Positions 12,103 to 24,410 of a DNA stretch of 64,000 bases are shown one piece after another. The notes beneath the pieces are model-generated. The model was not told the origin of the DNA. It saw only the letters and a program-made list of their open reading frames with translations, and made no database searches. Numbering within the stretch: the stretch's first letter is position 1; each line of letters starts with the position of its first letter. Made by a program: the position numbers and the translations under genes. Origin of the DNA: Microcebus murinus (lineage: Eukaryota > Chordata > Mammalia > Primates > Cheirogaleidae); assembly GCF_040939455.1 (NCBI RefSeq), contig NC_134113.1, positions 12,448,501 through 12,512,500 on the forward strand. Reading direction: 5' to 3'.

Positions 12103-15100
12103 CTGAGAAACAAAGAAGGAAAACCCTCCTGTAATGCGAAATCACTGTGGAGAAGCAACCTTCCAGATGAAAATGCGTAGTGATCCAAGGGCCGACTGGA
12201 AAGGCAGCAAGAAATAGAGGAGTATCTTGTCACCTCCTCATTCTGTTTGTAAATATATTGGGGTTGAAACTGCAGGAAGTATGCTAGGCTTAATTAGATT
12301 TCAGTCATGAATTAAGGTTGTCATTTGGGGAAGTATATAAAATACCTCCTATATAAAAAATATTTTCAAAATTAATGAGAATTTCTGAAATGCCAACAGG
12401 ACTAGGTAAAAACTGACATTAAGTCAGAGGGATAGGTTCATTCAACCACGGTTACAAAATGCAAAGGTAAAGCAAGATGTAGAGGAAGACAGATTACACC
12501 AAACACTTGAAGACCACAAAATCCTACCAATTTGACTGGTGAAATGATAAAATCTATTACATTGCAGTTTAAACAAAAATGTTGATAACAGCAAACGGAT
12601 ATTAAGACTTTACAGCATAATTTCTTTTGTATGTATTTTGTTTGGCTATAAGAACTTACTTAAATTTATAGAATTATAAAAATAGATACACTGCTTACAT
12701 TAGTTTGTAAGTTAGTACTCTGCTTTCACCACTAACAAGCCTTTCTTAAAGGCCAGGTAAAAACAGAGAAAATTATCATTTTTCATTGGTTATGAAATTT
12801 TTATGATTATTAAGCTCTTTGAAAATAAGAAGTATTATAATTTAAATATCCTAAATAATGTATTAAAATTAGAAAAATTATTTGGCATTCAAGTTTACAT
12901 GTCTTTTGTAAACTTTGACTTTGAAGATGACAATGCTATAGGAAACTGCACTGTAAAGTTCTTCAAATACTTTATGGACAAGCAATGTCACAAGTTCTGC
13001 AGGAACTTTAAAAATTACATATTAAATATTTTGGAAATGTTCTCATCCAGTTAGTTATATGCTTAAAAGATAATCTGATTGGTCACTTAGTTTTATTTTA
13101 CCGTCATTATTATAATGGGATTTAGAAATACTGAAGGACACTGTAATTATACATTACTAATCCCTTCAGGTATGTGTGGACAGTACTGAAGTATGAAACT
13201 TTTGTGAAAGAAAACATGAATTTGATTAACAAGGGAAACTTTCATAATAACAGTTACATTTAAAAAAACAAAAAGCAAAGACTTATTCGCACGAATCAGA
13301 TAAAATGCAATGCACAGGTAGGTCTGAGTTGAAAAAAGAAAAAGTAGTATCACCGAGAATAATTTACAAGTAAGAATTAAGAAAAGAAACATTAAAAAAG
13401 CATTTCTCCAGGTTCCTGAGAAGTGAAATGAAGAATGGCCTTGGTCAAGGTAAGAGAAGCTAGAATAAAGTAAAGAAACTACATTAACTGGATTATTTTA
13501 AAGGTAAATGGAGAAGTGCCTGCTCAAGGGCTTTTTCATAGGACACAACGGGGATATAAAGTCAGGCCCCAGGTAAAAACACGAGGAGGCAAGATACATA
13601 ATGTAGCCAGTTTTCAAGTCCCAGCATTTAACTGTCTTAAATGGAAACTGCTGTTCTCCCCTTTCCACTCAAGTGGTGCTAACTCTAAAAGGGGTGCAGG
13701 CAGGGGAAGGGGACTGTCATATAGGGAATTATATTCATTCATTTGAAAACAGTTTTATCTTTTCACTGGTACTAAAATATTGAGTTAATAAGAAAAACAT
13801 ACAGATTATGTTGGTTTTCATAGATTGATAATGCCAAGAACTACCACAACTAGAGACCTCAAGTCAAATGCTTTTCGTGCCAAATGAATTTTGGCAAAGA
13901 ATGTTTGAGAAATAATGGCAAAAATCTTAAAAATTCAGTGTCATAAATATAGCCATTGATCTGTTGACAACAACAAAATGCACTTTTAAATGTAAGCAAA
14001 GACAGGTCCTGAGACTTATAAGCAGGGCTTCCCTGTGGTAACATCAAAACCAACATAAAACAGAGCTAAGCAATTTAACAGAATAGAAATAAGTCCCTCT
14101 GAACACAGTATAAGAAAGAAAATGACTGTGACTTACTATATTATGGAAAAGCACTCATGGTCTCATAACTGACTGCTTTAAAAAACAAATAGTGGATTTA
14201 AAAAGTTGTGAGAGAGAATAGAAAATTATGAACTGCTCCTCAGAAGCACAAGCCAACACAGAAAATGTGCTGGTGTTAGCATTATGTATTAGAGTTAGGC
14301 TCACTACTGTTCCAATTTTCTTAAAAACACTGAAGAGCAGTCTATAAATTACAGGATTAAACAACCTGAAGAAAAAAAACGAATGAGGCTTCAAGATTAG
14401 TCCAATTCACTAAAGAACTGGGGCAGCCGAGAGCTTGAAAAACTAAAATTAAACACAATGGACTATATCATAGCTTGGGCAAACTGACGGGCTCCGAATT
14501 TCTAGGTTCTTTAAAATCAGGGTATTATTGCAGTTCAGGGGTTAGTTTTAGTTGCTGACTCATAGAACAAAGATGATACCAGGTAAAGAAGTCTCAAGCA
14601 ACAGTGTGAAAGAAAGGCAGAATTTAGGCAACATTTATAAAAGATCAGATGAACTCCTGATATTCCTTCTAGGTCTTGAATATTATCCACGATAAATTCA
14701 GAGTTCAGGGGTAGGAAGCAGATTATGAGGATTAATGAAAATGAAAAATATCAGGTTTGATTTTCATGTTAAAAAACAGAGGTCATAATGACATCAAATG
14801 TTGGCAAATGTAAAACAGGTGTTAAACCCATTCTGAATTCCATAATTTTGGAGTTGATAAAATTCAATGTTGTCAATTTCAAGAGGCAGGGATAATTTTG
14901 TCTGTCTCAATGTGCTAAGATATGACAACATTATTAAAAGTTCATTATTTAATATTGTTCGTGGAAGAAATATGCATCATAAAAATGTATACCTATGAAA
15001 TGTGCAAACTGTTAACTGGTTCTTCTGGGATTTTTCTTCAGGATACGAAAAAGGGGAGGCAGAGTTCCTTTTGCACTTGTAGATAAATATACAAGTTATG

Positions 15101-16643
15101 TTAAGGCATAGGCCTTCAGGGTGATCAAAGCAATTAGGGATCTGATGATCTAAAATTATCAAATAGAGTACTTTGAACTCTATACTGAAAAAAGTTTCAG
15201 AAGGTGGTTTTTTGAGGTAATCTGAGCTGTAGCAATCATTAACAATCTTCTTCATCCAATAATGTAAATAAGTATTGAAAAAAAGGAAACAAACTAAGTC
15301 TCATAAAGTGGGCAACAAGAGAAACCCTGAAATCCAAGTCTAGTCCAGGATGACAGCTTTGCCCAAGATTCCAAGTTCTCTTCTTCCTGCATGCCTTTCA
15401 AGAACTCAAACTGCCCGTCAGTGCAGGTAAAGGAAGACGCACATCCAGCTGTTGCCAGTTTCTGAAATTTTGTTGTTATTGTTACTTCTAGTATTTGAGC
15501 AGGTGATGCGATGTCTTCTCAATTTTCTTGAGGTTTCCTCCAATCTCTGAACACAGCGACTCCGAATTCTCTTGCCACTCCCTTCTCCAGGGACCTACCT
15601 ATGTGCAGCACTCACAGCCCCTGCCAGCTCTGGAAGCTGCAGGGATCCCGACAGCCTGGGATGGGGATTGAATCCTCTCATTGCAGTGCAATTAAGCGGA
15701 ACCACGACCACCGCACAGATCGGCTGACAACACACATTTCCATAGACCAGCAACAGAAATCTTGACAAGCCTTGTCCAATCAACAGGCTTTATTTGGGAT
15801 AAAGTTTTTTTTATTTATTCTGCTATGAGGGAATATAATCAGCCACCAGTTTAGCCATCAGAAAGAAGGGAGGGAAATTTTCTCCTTTTTCGCACGATAT
15901 AAAGTGAATCTACAAGTAGTAGTTGTGGAAAGAAGATGGGCCTGTATGGAAACGAATCCCACTACGAAGGTACGTTCAAACTGGACCGCACGCAAAGAAT
16001 ACACACAATACCAGGTTATTTACACAAACAGTCCCCAGGACCACCATTTTTATGGCCCCCACGGCAAACCAATGGGATTCTCCCGGCAGTTTTGCAGCAA
16101 CAGCTAGTTCGACAAAGCTCTGTGAAGAGGAAAAAAAGAAAGCTCCCCGTATCCTCTCCTGCCAGCCGAGGCCCCAGCCCTCCCGTCGGCGCGGCCGCGG
16201 AGCCCTGTCCCCCTGACAGCCCCAGGGACCCCCGCATCCCGCGTCCGAAGCTGCAACTCTGCCCAGACGCGGCTTCCCGCGTCCCCGGCGGCCGCACGGC
16301 GCCCCCGAGGGCGGAGACGGTCCGGGCAGGGGGAGGGGCGGCCCCGGCCCGCAGGCCCCCGGGGCGGCCGCACGCCCCCTCCCGGCCCCGCAGCTTTCCC
16401 GCCTTCCCCATTTGAACAGCTCCCGCCCGCCTTCCTTCTTCGGCCCGCTCCAGCCCCTTCCCGGGGGCGGCTGCGGCCGCTACTCCAGTCCCCGGCTCGG
16501 CCGCTGGGCTAGGCCGCGACGGGCCTGGGGCGTCCCCGAGGAGGTGTCGCGGGCCCAGGGCGGCGGGTGGCAGCAGGGCGGGGCTGCCGCCGCCTCTGGG
16601 TGGGGGCCCAGCCCGGCCTCGTGGGGGCTCCGCTCACCGCTAC
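12103..16643 (-). other. HMGXB4: HMGXB4 intron 1 (inferred)
   Basis: About 4.5 kb between the candidate exon 1 donor and the exon 2 acceptor. It is AT-rich up to about 15.9 kb and GC-rich in its first 500 bp. It has no Alu, no L1 and no recognisable gene; scattered ORFs are short and have no family resemblance. Confidence 0.6.
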
Positions 16644-16645
16644 CT

Positions 16646-16693
16646 TCACTCGGCTCGGCCGGATCCCGCCTCAGCGCCGCCGACGGCCGCCAT
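16646..16693 (-). CDS. Upstream ORF in HMGXB4 exon 1
   Basis: ATG at 16693 opens a 15-codon frame (MAAVGGAEAGSGRAE) that stops with TGA just before the exon 1 donor. The ATG has A at -3 and G at +4 and lies exactly within a TISU motif. It would be translated only if transcription starts a short way upstream. Read-through into HMGXB4 is impossible because of the stop. Confidence 0.45.
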   Translation of the reverse strand: MAAVGGAEAGSGRAE

Positions 16694-16697
16694 CTTG
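16686..16697 (-). promoter_or_regulatory. TISU / YY1 element
   Basis: Minus-strand CAAGATGGCGGC matches the TISU consensus SAASATGGCGGC at every position and contains the YY1 core AAGATGGCGGC. TISU elements occur within about 30 nt of the start site, direct YY1-dependent transcription and allow initiation from very short leaders. Confidence 0.75.
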
Positions 16698-16839
16698 GAG
16701 AAGGAGAGAAAAGCGCGAGCCGCCAGGGAGCCTCAGTCGAGCGCAGAGCGCAGACTCCAGCTCAGGAGGGGGAATCCCGTTCGAGAAAGAGCGCCGAACG
16801 CATCGAATGAAACTCAGCTTGCTTAGAACCAGAGCTAGT

Positions 16840-17060
16840 ATTTAGTGAGAATTTGTTATGTGCCAGGCTTGGACTAGAAGCTTTGCGAATATTATATCAT
16901 TTAATCCTCTCAGCATCTCTGTGAGGTCGGTTTTGTCACAATTTGCAGAAGAGAAACAGGCTCACAGAGGTTAAGTGACTTGGCCGACGTTGCGAGCCAG
17001 GGTGCTACTCCAAATCTTCTAATTCCCGATGCAGTGCTTTTCCCCAAACACTGTGCTGTT
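16840..17060 (-). repeat. MIR SINE fragment
   Basis: Antisense MIR: 'ttatgtgccaggcttggact', 'atcatttaatcctctcagca', then 'ggctcacagaggttaagtga'. Well preserved for its class. Confidence 0.75.
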
Positions 17061-17556
17061 TCCTTCAACATATTTTTATGCAGTAATTCCCCTCTTTGCA
17101 AAACCTAGATCCATCCAGATTAATTAATAGCGGTGGTGATTATTTGGAATTTAGCACCTGCATTTGAATGTTTGGCATATCTGGGGTAAGGTGGGAGACT
17201 TTATCTTTGTAACAATGCACTGTGAAATAATTTGGTGAATCTTCTACATTCCTCTCCCATAAATTTTTTTCATTTAAAATTTAGAAACAGTCTTTGGAGA
17301 GTTGAAGAGATGTCATAAACAGGAGAGAACCCTATCTTTCTGACTTGTGGATTTTGCTGATTTTTTGTAGAGAACCTGGACCAATGGGTAGAAATTACAA
17401 TGTGCAGAATTTGGTTAAATATGAAGAACTTTTTTTTCTAGCACAGTTTAATAGTATAATGGGCTGCCTTATGGTTAGTGAGCTTCCTGTGACTGGAGTA
17501 GTCCAAGTAGAAACTGGTGTCTTAGTTACTGTAAAGTAGAGAGGTTAGAGATGGGG
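17061..17556. other. Unassigned intergenic DNA
   Basis: AT-rich single-copy-looking sequence upstream of the HMGXB4 promoter. No feature recognised. Confidence 0.5.
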
Positions 17557-17672
17557 ATTGGCTTCTAGAGTTATGAGCCTCATGAAACTCTATGCAAAAT
17601 CATGTGCTTGTGCACATGTGCGTTTTTCTGGGGCTCAGGCCCCATCAAAGATTAAGAACCCCTGTCCTAGTG
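17557..17672 (+). mobile_element. hAT-type fragment
   Basis: The end 'catcaaagattaagaacccc' followed by TG resembles the right end of Charlie-group elements. The other end is not clear and no target duplication was found. Confidence 0.35.
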
Positions 17673-17946
17673 GGCTTTCCATTGCAGAATTAGATTCGTG
17701 CTTGAAGATGATGTAGTCCTGAGACCAAGAGAAGCAAGGTGATTTGTCTCAGATCACATTGCTGATTGGTGATCAGATAAGGATTAGAAGCCAGATTGTT
17801 GGACTCTTGGTTCTGTGCTCTTTTTGCCATGCCATGGTCTCTCCCCCTCTGCAATTTGCTTGGATTCTGTTTAATAGCTGGTGAGATGCTGAGATGTTAA
17901 AACACCCGAGGCAATGTTGCTGAATTTATTCCCAAAATGTAACTGC

Positions 17947-18845
17947 TGTGAATTAAAATAAAATCTTAAGGCTCCCCCCCACCAGCTGACTGAATGGACA
18001 CCCTCTAACCTAAGGGAAAATCTTAAAACTAAATTTCCTGCCTCGAGGAGGGAGGTCAGTCGTGCCTCTTCATGCCTCCTTCCCTTCTTGGAGACCATCC
18101 TTTGTAACCCTTTAACAGGCCTGATGGGTATGCAAGACAAACCTGCAGGCCCTCAATTTACACAACAGAGCTCCCTATCATAACACATTCCAAGTCTTTA
18201 TACAAAGCTTCCTGACCAATTACAAGTCAAAGAATCTTTAAACCTACCTATAACCTGTAAGCTGCCCCCCTCCCATGGCCCACCTTTTCACGCCAAACCA
18301 ATGTATACCTTCCACGCATTGATTTATGACTTTACCTGTAACCTCTGTCTGCCTGAACTGTATAAAACCAAACTGTAACCCAACCACAGCGAGTCCACTT
18401 GCTCAAAGCTTCTTGGGCTTGGCTCAGGTCATGGTCCTCAAATTTGGCTCAGAATGAATCTCTTTAAAATTATTTTACAGGCCGGGCGCGGTGGCTCACG
18501 CCTGTAATCCTAGCTCTCTGGGAGGCCGAGGCGGGCGGATTGCTCAAGGTCAGGAGTTCGAAACCAGCCTGAGCAAGAGCGAGACCCCGTCTCTACTATA
18601 AATAGAAAGAAATTAATTGGCCAACTAATATATACAAAAAATTAGCCGGGCATGGTGGCGAATGCCTGTAGTCCCAGCTACTTGGGAGGCTGAGGCAGGA
18701 GGATTGCTTGAGCCCAGGAGTTTGAGGTTGCTGTGAGCTAGGCTGACGCCAGGGCACTCACTCTAGCCTGGGCAACAAAGCTAGACTCTGTCTCAAAAAA
18801 AAAAAAAAAATTATTTTACAGACTTTGACTTCTTTTCCAGTGACA
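17947..18845 (+). mobile_element. ERV1-type LTR, copy B (with Alu inside)
   Basis: Best-preserved copy of the family. It runs from TGTGAATTAAAATAAAATC to CCAGTGACA and is flanked by CTGC at 17943-17946 and 18846-18849, a 4-bp duplication as in ERV1 (gammaretrovirus-like) elements. A TATA box (TATAAAA) lies at about 18361 and 'agaatgaatctctt' marks the polyadenylation region. A lemur Alu at 18481-18806 interrupts it. It is a solo LTR with no internal region. Confidence 0.88.
18481..18806 (+). repeat. Lemur Alu, plus, inside LTR copy B
   Basis: Full-length young-looking Alu. The target duplication AAAATTATTTTACAG is at 18466-18480 and 18807-18821, and the LTR sequence resumes directly after it. 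Confidence 0.96.
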
Positions 18846-18849
18846 CTGC

Positions 18850-20439
18850 AAATAATAAATAAAACTAGCACCCCAGCTACCTTCTCATTAGCCCCCCATC
18901 CTGCTCACCAAAAAAATAGGCAATGAGTTTCTCCAAAAGATGTTATAATAGATTGCGTTTCTGGGACACCTTGGCTGATGGCTGGCTTCCTTTCTAGGTA
19001 TTTAAGAGCCTTAAGAATGTATTTTCTTTTTGTTCTTCAGTACCCAGGATGTATTGGTCAGGATGTTTTTAGTTGTAAGTGACACAAACCCAATTTAACA
19101 TAGTTTACCAGAAAAGGGGAATTTATTGGCTCACATGATTGAAATTTCTAGTACCTTCCAGCATGGCTGGATTGAGGGAGGGAGTCAAGCTGGTCCTTTG
19201 ACATCTCTCTGTGGTACTTTCCGCTGAGTTGGTTTTATTCTCACATGCAGGTGGTGACTCCAACAGCTCCTACTTCATCTTCTTTACTGCTAGTAGTGTT
19301 CCTGGGGAAGAAGTTTCTTTTTCCCATTTGCTTTGGCAAAAGTCTTTTGACTTTTGGGGGATTGATTTTTATTGCCTGAATTGGATTGTGTGTCCAAACA
19401 GAAAGCAGTCACTATGAGCAAAGGTGTAGGGTATGCTGATTGGCTAAATTGTCACATGCTCACCTCCAAAAGTAGGGTAGGGGTAGATACAAGGAAAATC
19501 AGGGGTTATTGTCAGAAATGTGAATGGATGCTAGGTAGGCAAGAACAGTAGCTGTCCATCTGGTGTGCCATGAGCTTGGACCTGAGTGTCCCTTGAGTCC
19601 CATTTGTCCAATTTCCTTTTCATCCCACCTGAGGATGAGGCATATCAAGTCCTTTTTCATCTTAAACTCCCGTATACCTGAAGTCAGATCGCTCCCCAGC
19701 CTACTCTCTCAGTCACAAAATGCCATTAACTTGCACCCAGTCTTGGACCACTGCTCATGCATTTGTTCATTTAACAAATATTTATTGAAAACACAGCACG
19801 TACCAGGCACTGCCGTAGATGTTGAGAATAGAACAGTGAACAAAATCAAGAGTCCTTGATCCTGTGGAGCTTACATTCTAGTTGGGTTGGGGGCAAAGCA
19901 ATTAAAACATAGATACTACATTAGTTGATGGTCATAGGTGGAGAAAGATGATGCTGGGTAGGATAAAAGAGTACCAGGAGGGGATGGGGATAGGAATGGA
20001 CTGTTGTTTAAAATAGTGGTTGGGTAGGCTAGCTCAGCCAGAGGTGGGCTGGTGGTGGGGACCAGGAGGTCATAGCTCCTTGAATGGATTCAAGTCCTTC
20101 CTCTGGACTTAGATGGGAAAGTATTCTCTGTTGAATATCTTATCATAGTTCTTTTGTATTTTTGAAACTTGGAAAGAGACAAAGGAAGACCCCCCTGGGT
20201 AGCCTGAGATGGAGAGGAGCCTGGTTGTGGTGTACTTTGTGAATAAGAATGCCTTGTCCCACGCTGAGTTGAGGATGGCATCTGCAATATGTGAAGACTG
20301 GCACTCCCTAAGGGTGGGGCTGTCTCTGGTCCACCTGGCCCAAGTAAAACTGCCCAGTGCATGGCAGCAGTGGGGGGGGGGACTAAGTAGTGCTTGGTTT
20401 GGGCATCCCCTTCAGACCATTTTTCTTTGCTCTGCATTT
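18850..20439. repeat. Old repeats and intergenic DNA
   Basis: About 19050-19562 is an old interspersed repeat of a kind common in primates ('ggaatttattggctcacatg' near the start, 'tgtgaatggatgctaggtag' near the end); I do not recall its family name. About 19760-20050 is an antisense L2 3' end ('tttaacaaatatttattgaa' and 'tgtggagcttacattctagt'). The remainder is unassigned. No gene is seen. Confidence 0.5.
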
Positions 20440-20720
20440 CTTTTTAAAGACAGAGTCTCATTCTGTTGCCTGGGCTAGAGTGCCTTGGCATCAGCCTAGC
20501 TCACAGCAACCTCAAAATCCTGGGCTCAAGCGAGCCTCCTGCTTCAGCCTCCTGAGTAGCTGGGACTATAGGCTCATGCCACCACACCCAGCTAATTTTT
20601 CTATTTTTAGTAGAGATGCGGTCTCACTCTTGCTCAGGCTGGTCTTGAACTCCTGACCCCAAGTGATCCTCGGCCTCCCAGGGTGGTCAGGATTATAGGC
20701 ATGAGCCACCATGCCTGGCC
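20440..20720 (-). repeat. Lemur Alu, minus, internally shortened
   Basis: Antisense Alu that lacks the AATTAATTGGCC linker block found in most copies here, so it is an older subfamily or has lost that block. The flanks are not clear enough to define a duplication. Confidence 0.85.
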
Positions 20721-20789
20721 TGCTCTGTCCTTTCTAGCTTTGTGTTTTCAACAGCTTCTTTGTGTTAGGTCTGATAAGAGGTTGCAGTC

Positions 20790-21620
20790 ATGGACACATA
20801 CATTAGGCAGAGTTTTTTGGCTAGAAGTGATGGGACCTAATTAAAACTACCTTAAGAGACAAGCAGAAATGTATAGCTCATGTAATAACAAGAAACACAC
20901 TCAGGCTGGGTGTGGTGGCTCACACCTGTAATCCTAGCTCTCTGGGAGGCCGAGGTGGGCGGATTGCTCGAGGTCAGGAGTTAGAAACCAGCCTGAGCAA
21001 GAGCGAGACCCTGTCTCTACTAAAAATAGAAAGAAATTAATTGGCCAACTAATATATATAGAAAAAATTAGCCGGGAACTACAGGCACATGCCTGTAGTC
21101 CCAGCTACTTGGGAGGCTGAAGCAGGAGAATCGCTTGAGCCCAGGAGTTGAGGTTGCTGTGAGCTAGGCTGACGCCCCAGCACTCTAGTCCAGGCAACAA
21201 AGTGAGACTCTGTGTCAAAAAAAAAAAAAGAAAAAAAGAAAAGAAAAAGAAAAAAAAGAAACACACTCAGAGCTAGAGAGCAGCTGGCCCTCTGTACAAC
21301 TGGGTCCAGGAATTCAAATCCCTCCTTCTTAGCTCTGTTCTCTCAGGCTGGCAGTCCCTAGAATTACAGCCACAGGTAGCCCAGGCTTATATCCTTACAG
21401 TCTCTTGACCAGAGAGGAAAGAGTACTTTCCCACACCAGCACCATGGAAAAAAAATCCTAGGGAAGAACTCTAATAGGCTGACATGGGGTCATGTGATCA
21501 TTTAGTATAGTGATGAATAGTTCCTGGCAGAACTGCAAAGCTGCAGTAGGGCAGGAGTAGTTCCACAAAACAAAGTGGGTTCTGTTCTGGGATCACAAAT
21601 AATGTAGTGAAGCAATGACC
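20790..21620 (+). repeat. Old interspersed repeat, split by an Alu
   Basis: The same family as 19050-19562: 'ttttttggctagaagtgatg' and 'agaaatgtatagctcatgta' before the Alu, then 'agctctgttctctcaggctg' and 'taggctgacatggggtcatg' after it. Family name not recalled. Confidence 0.5.
20905..21255 (+). repeat. Lemur Alu, plus
   Basis: Target duplication AAGAAACACACTCAG at 20890-20904 and 21256-21270. The tail is a long A-rich run with G interruptions. Confidence 0.95.
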
Positions 21621-21944
21621 CTCTGATTCTACTTTTGAGAAACTTATTATCATCTCTGTGTGTGGTATGTGTGTGTTTGTATGTATGTGTTGTGGGAAAT
21701 GTGAGATGAGTCCCTAATGGCCATGGGACAAATGAAAAGCAATAGATGTGCCACAGTAGATGTGCCGTCCCTCACTGGCTATTATAGTAGCTTCCTATCG
21801 GAGCCTGGTCTTCCAGGGCCCTCCCCACTGCCAAGTTTATGCCACGTAGCCATCAGGGTAAAGCGGAGCGAAGATGAACATACCCTCTCTCTAGCTAATG
21901 GTATTTGAGCAGCTCCAGGTTGCCTGCACAATAAAGGACAAGCC
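21621..21944. other. Unassigned DNA with a TG-rich patch
   Basis: Degenerate TGTG/TATG repeat at about 21658-21690, then single-copy-looking sequence up to the next Alu. Confidence 0.5.
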
Positions 21945-22296
<352 letters not shown>

Positions 22297-22342
22297 AATA
22301 AAGGACAAGCCTTTTTAGTCTGCCTCAAATTCTTCTCCATCC

Positions 22343-22673
<331 letters not shown>

Positions 22674-23300
22674 CCTTCTCCACCCTCGATTCTCCACATC
22701 CCTCAACACCAGGCTGCAGCCCCCTGACCCTGTCACTGTCCCCCGCGCATGCAGCACCCCATCACGTGTCCACACCTTTGTGCACACATCTCCTTGTCCG
22801 TGTCGGCTCCCCCCTGCTCCACCACTTTCGTCAACTCTGACCCAGAAAGCCCCTACGTATTCTTCAAGATCTAACTTGACAATCAACAGTGAAATGGATA
22901 AAGAAAACGTGATAGATACACATTAATACAAAGGATATTATTCATTCTTAAAAATAAGAACATCCTGCCAATTTGTGACAACATGGGCGAAACTGGAGGA
23001 CATTATGCTAATGAAATAAGCCCGTTACAAAAGGGCAGATACAGCAATATTCCACTTATGTGAGGTATTTATAGCAATCAGCCTCATAGAAACAGAATAC
23101 AATAGTGGTTGCCAGGAGCTGAAGGGTGGAGGAAATGGAAAGTTGTTGCTCAATGGGTATAAAGTTTCAGTTATGCGAGATGAGTAAGATCTGCTCTACA
23201 ACTCAGTGCCTACCGTTAACAACGTGATATTGTGCACTTCAAAATTTGTTAGGAGGGTAATTTCATGTTAAGTGTTTTTTACCACCAAAAACAAAACAAG

Positions 23301-23630
23301 GCCAGGCGCGCCTGTAATCCTAGCACTCTGGGAGGCCGAGGCGGGCGGATTGCTCGAGGTCAGGAGTTCAAAACCAGCCTGAGCAAGAGCGAGACCCCGT
23401 CTCTACCAAAAATAGAAAGAAATTAATTGGCCAACTAAAAATGTATAGAAAAAATTAGCCGGGCATGGTGGTGCATGCCTGTAGTCCCAGCTACTAAGGA
23501 GGCTGAGGCAGGAGGATCGCTTGAGCCCAGGAGATTGAGGTTGCCGTGAGCTAGGCTGACGCCCCGGCACTCTAGCCCGGGCAACAGAGTGAGACTCTGT
23601 CTCAAAAAAACAAAAACAAAAACAAAACAA
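23301..23630 (+). repeat. Lemur Alu, plus, with a head deletion
   Basis: The left arm has lost the GTGGCTCA stretch (it reads GGCCAGGCGCGCCTGTAATC). The left flank is CAAAAACAAAACAAG; the CAAAA-rich tail makes the right edge uncertain by about 15 bp. Confidence 0.9.
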
Positions 23631-23724
23631 AAACACCCAAAACAAGAAGAAACGAACACAGGAAACTCTGGGAGGTGTTGGATGTGTCTGTTATCTTGAT
23701 TGTGATGGTGGTCTCATGGTTGTT

Positions 23725-24072
<348 letters not shown>

Positions 24073-24190
24073 CTCATGGGGGTTTGCATATGTCCAAACC
24101 CAACAAGTTGTACATGTTAAATAAGTGCAGTTCTTTGTATATCAATTATACCTCAATAAAGCTGTTTCAAAAATTAGATCAATCAAAAAA

Positions 24191-24410
24191 CAATCTAACT
24201 TGAATGCTTCCGCGTCAAGTCACCTTCCCATGTTCCCACCCGCCTGCTGACACGCATCTGTTGCTGCATGTCCACGTGGCACTGTAGCAGCCCTTCCGCA
24301 CACATCCTCTCCCTATCTCTCGAGGACAGGGCCTGTATCTAAGTCATCTCTGTCCCCTGGCACATGGAAGGCATGGTATCCAGTGAATCTTTTTGATTAG
24401 CTGTTGTGGA
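24191..24410 (+). repeat. L2 3'-end fragment
   Basis: Sense L2 3' end: 'ctctcgaggacagggcctgt' followed by 'cccctggcacatggaaggca' and a GAAT-rich end. Confidence 0.6.

Larger units (their letters stand above)
16644..16715 (-). other. HMGXB4: HMGXB4 exon 1, untranslated (candidate)
   Basis: On the minus strand the sequence after the YY1/TISU motif runs to GAGTGAAG|GTAGCGGTGAGCGG. That gives two overlapping donor choices: GTAGCG (exon ends at 16644) and GTGAGC (exon ends at 16638). The 5' end is a guess from the pyrimidine tract. Confidence 0.55.
16140..16720 (-). promoter_or_regulatory. HMGXB4: HMGXB4 CpG-island promoter
   Basis: Very GC-rich, CpG-dense block (for example 16185-16400 and 16450-16700) with GC boxes such as GGGGGAGGGGCGG near 16330. 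It sits at the 5' side of the minus-strand gene, and AT-rich DNA begins again at about 16810. I see no TATA box in the gene's direction; a pyrimidine tract (TTTTCTCTCCTTCTCC) just before the YY1/TISU motif is the likely start region. Transcription from the other strand is possible, but no plus-strand gene is seen. Confidence 0.85.

Noticed and set aside
15936..16415. Plus-strand frame of 159 codons running into the CpG island
   Set aside because: It is a GC-driven frame inside HMGXB4 intron 1 and promoter DNA, antisense to the gene, with Pro/Arg-rich content and no homology I recognise.
20090..20437. 115-codon minus-strand frame
   Set aside because: Single frame in intergenic DNA next to an old repeat; no similarity recognised and no splice sites that extend it.
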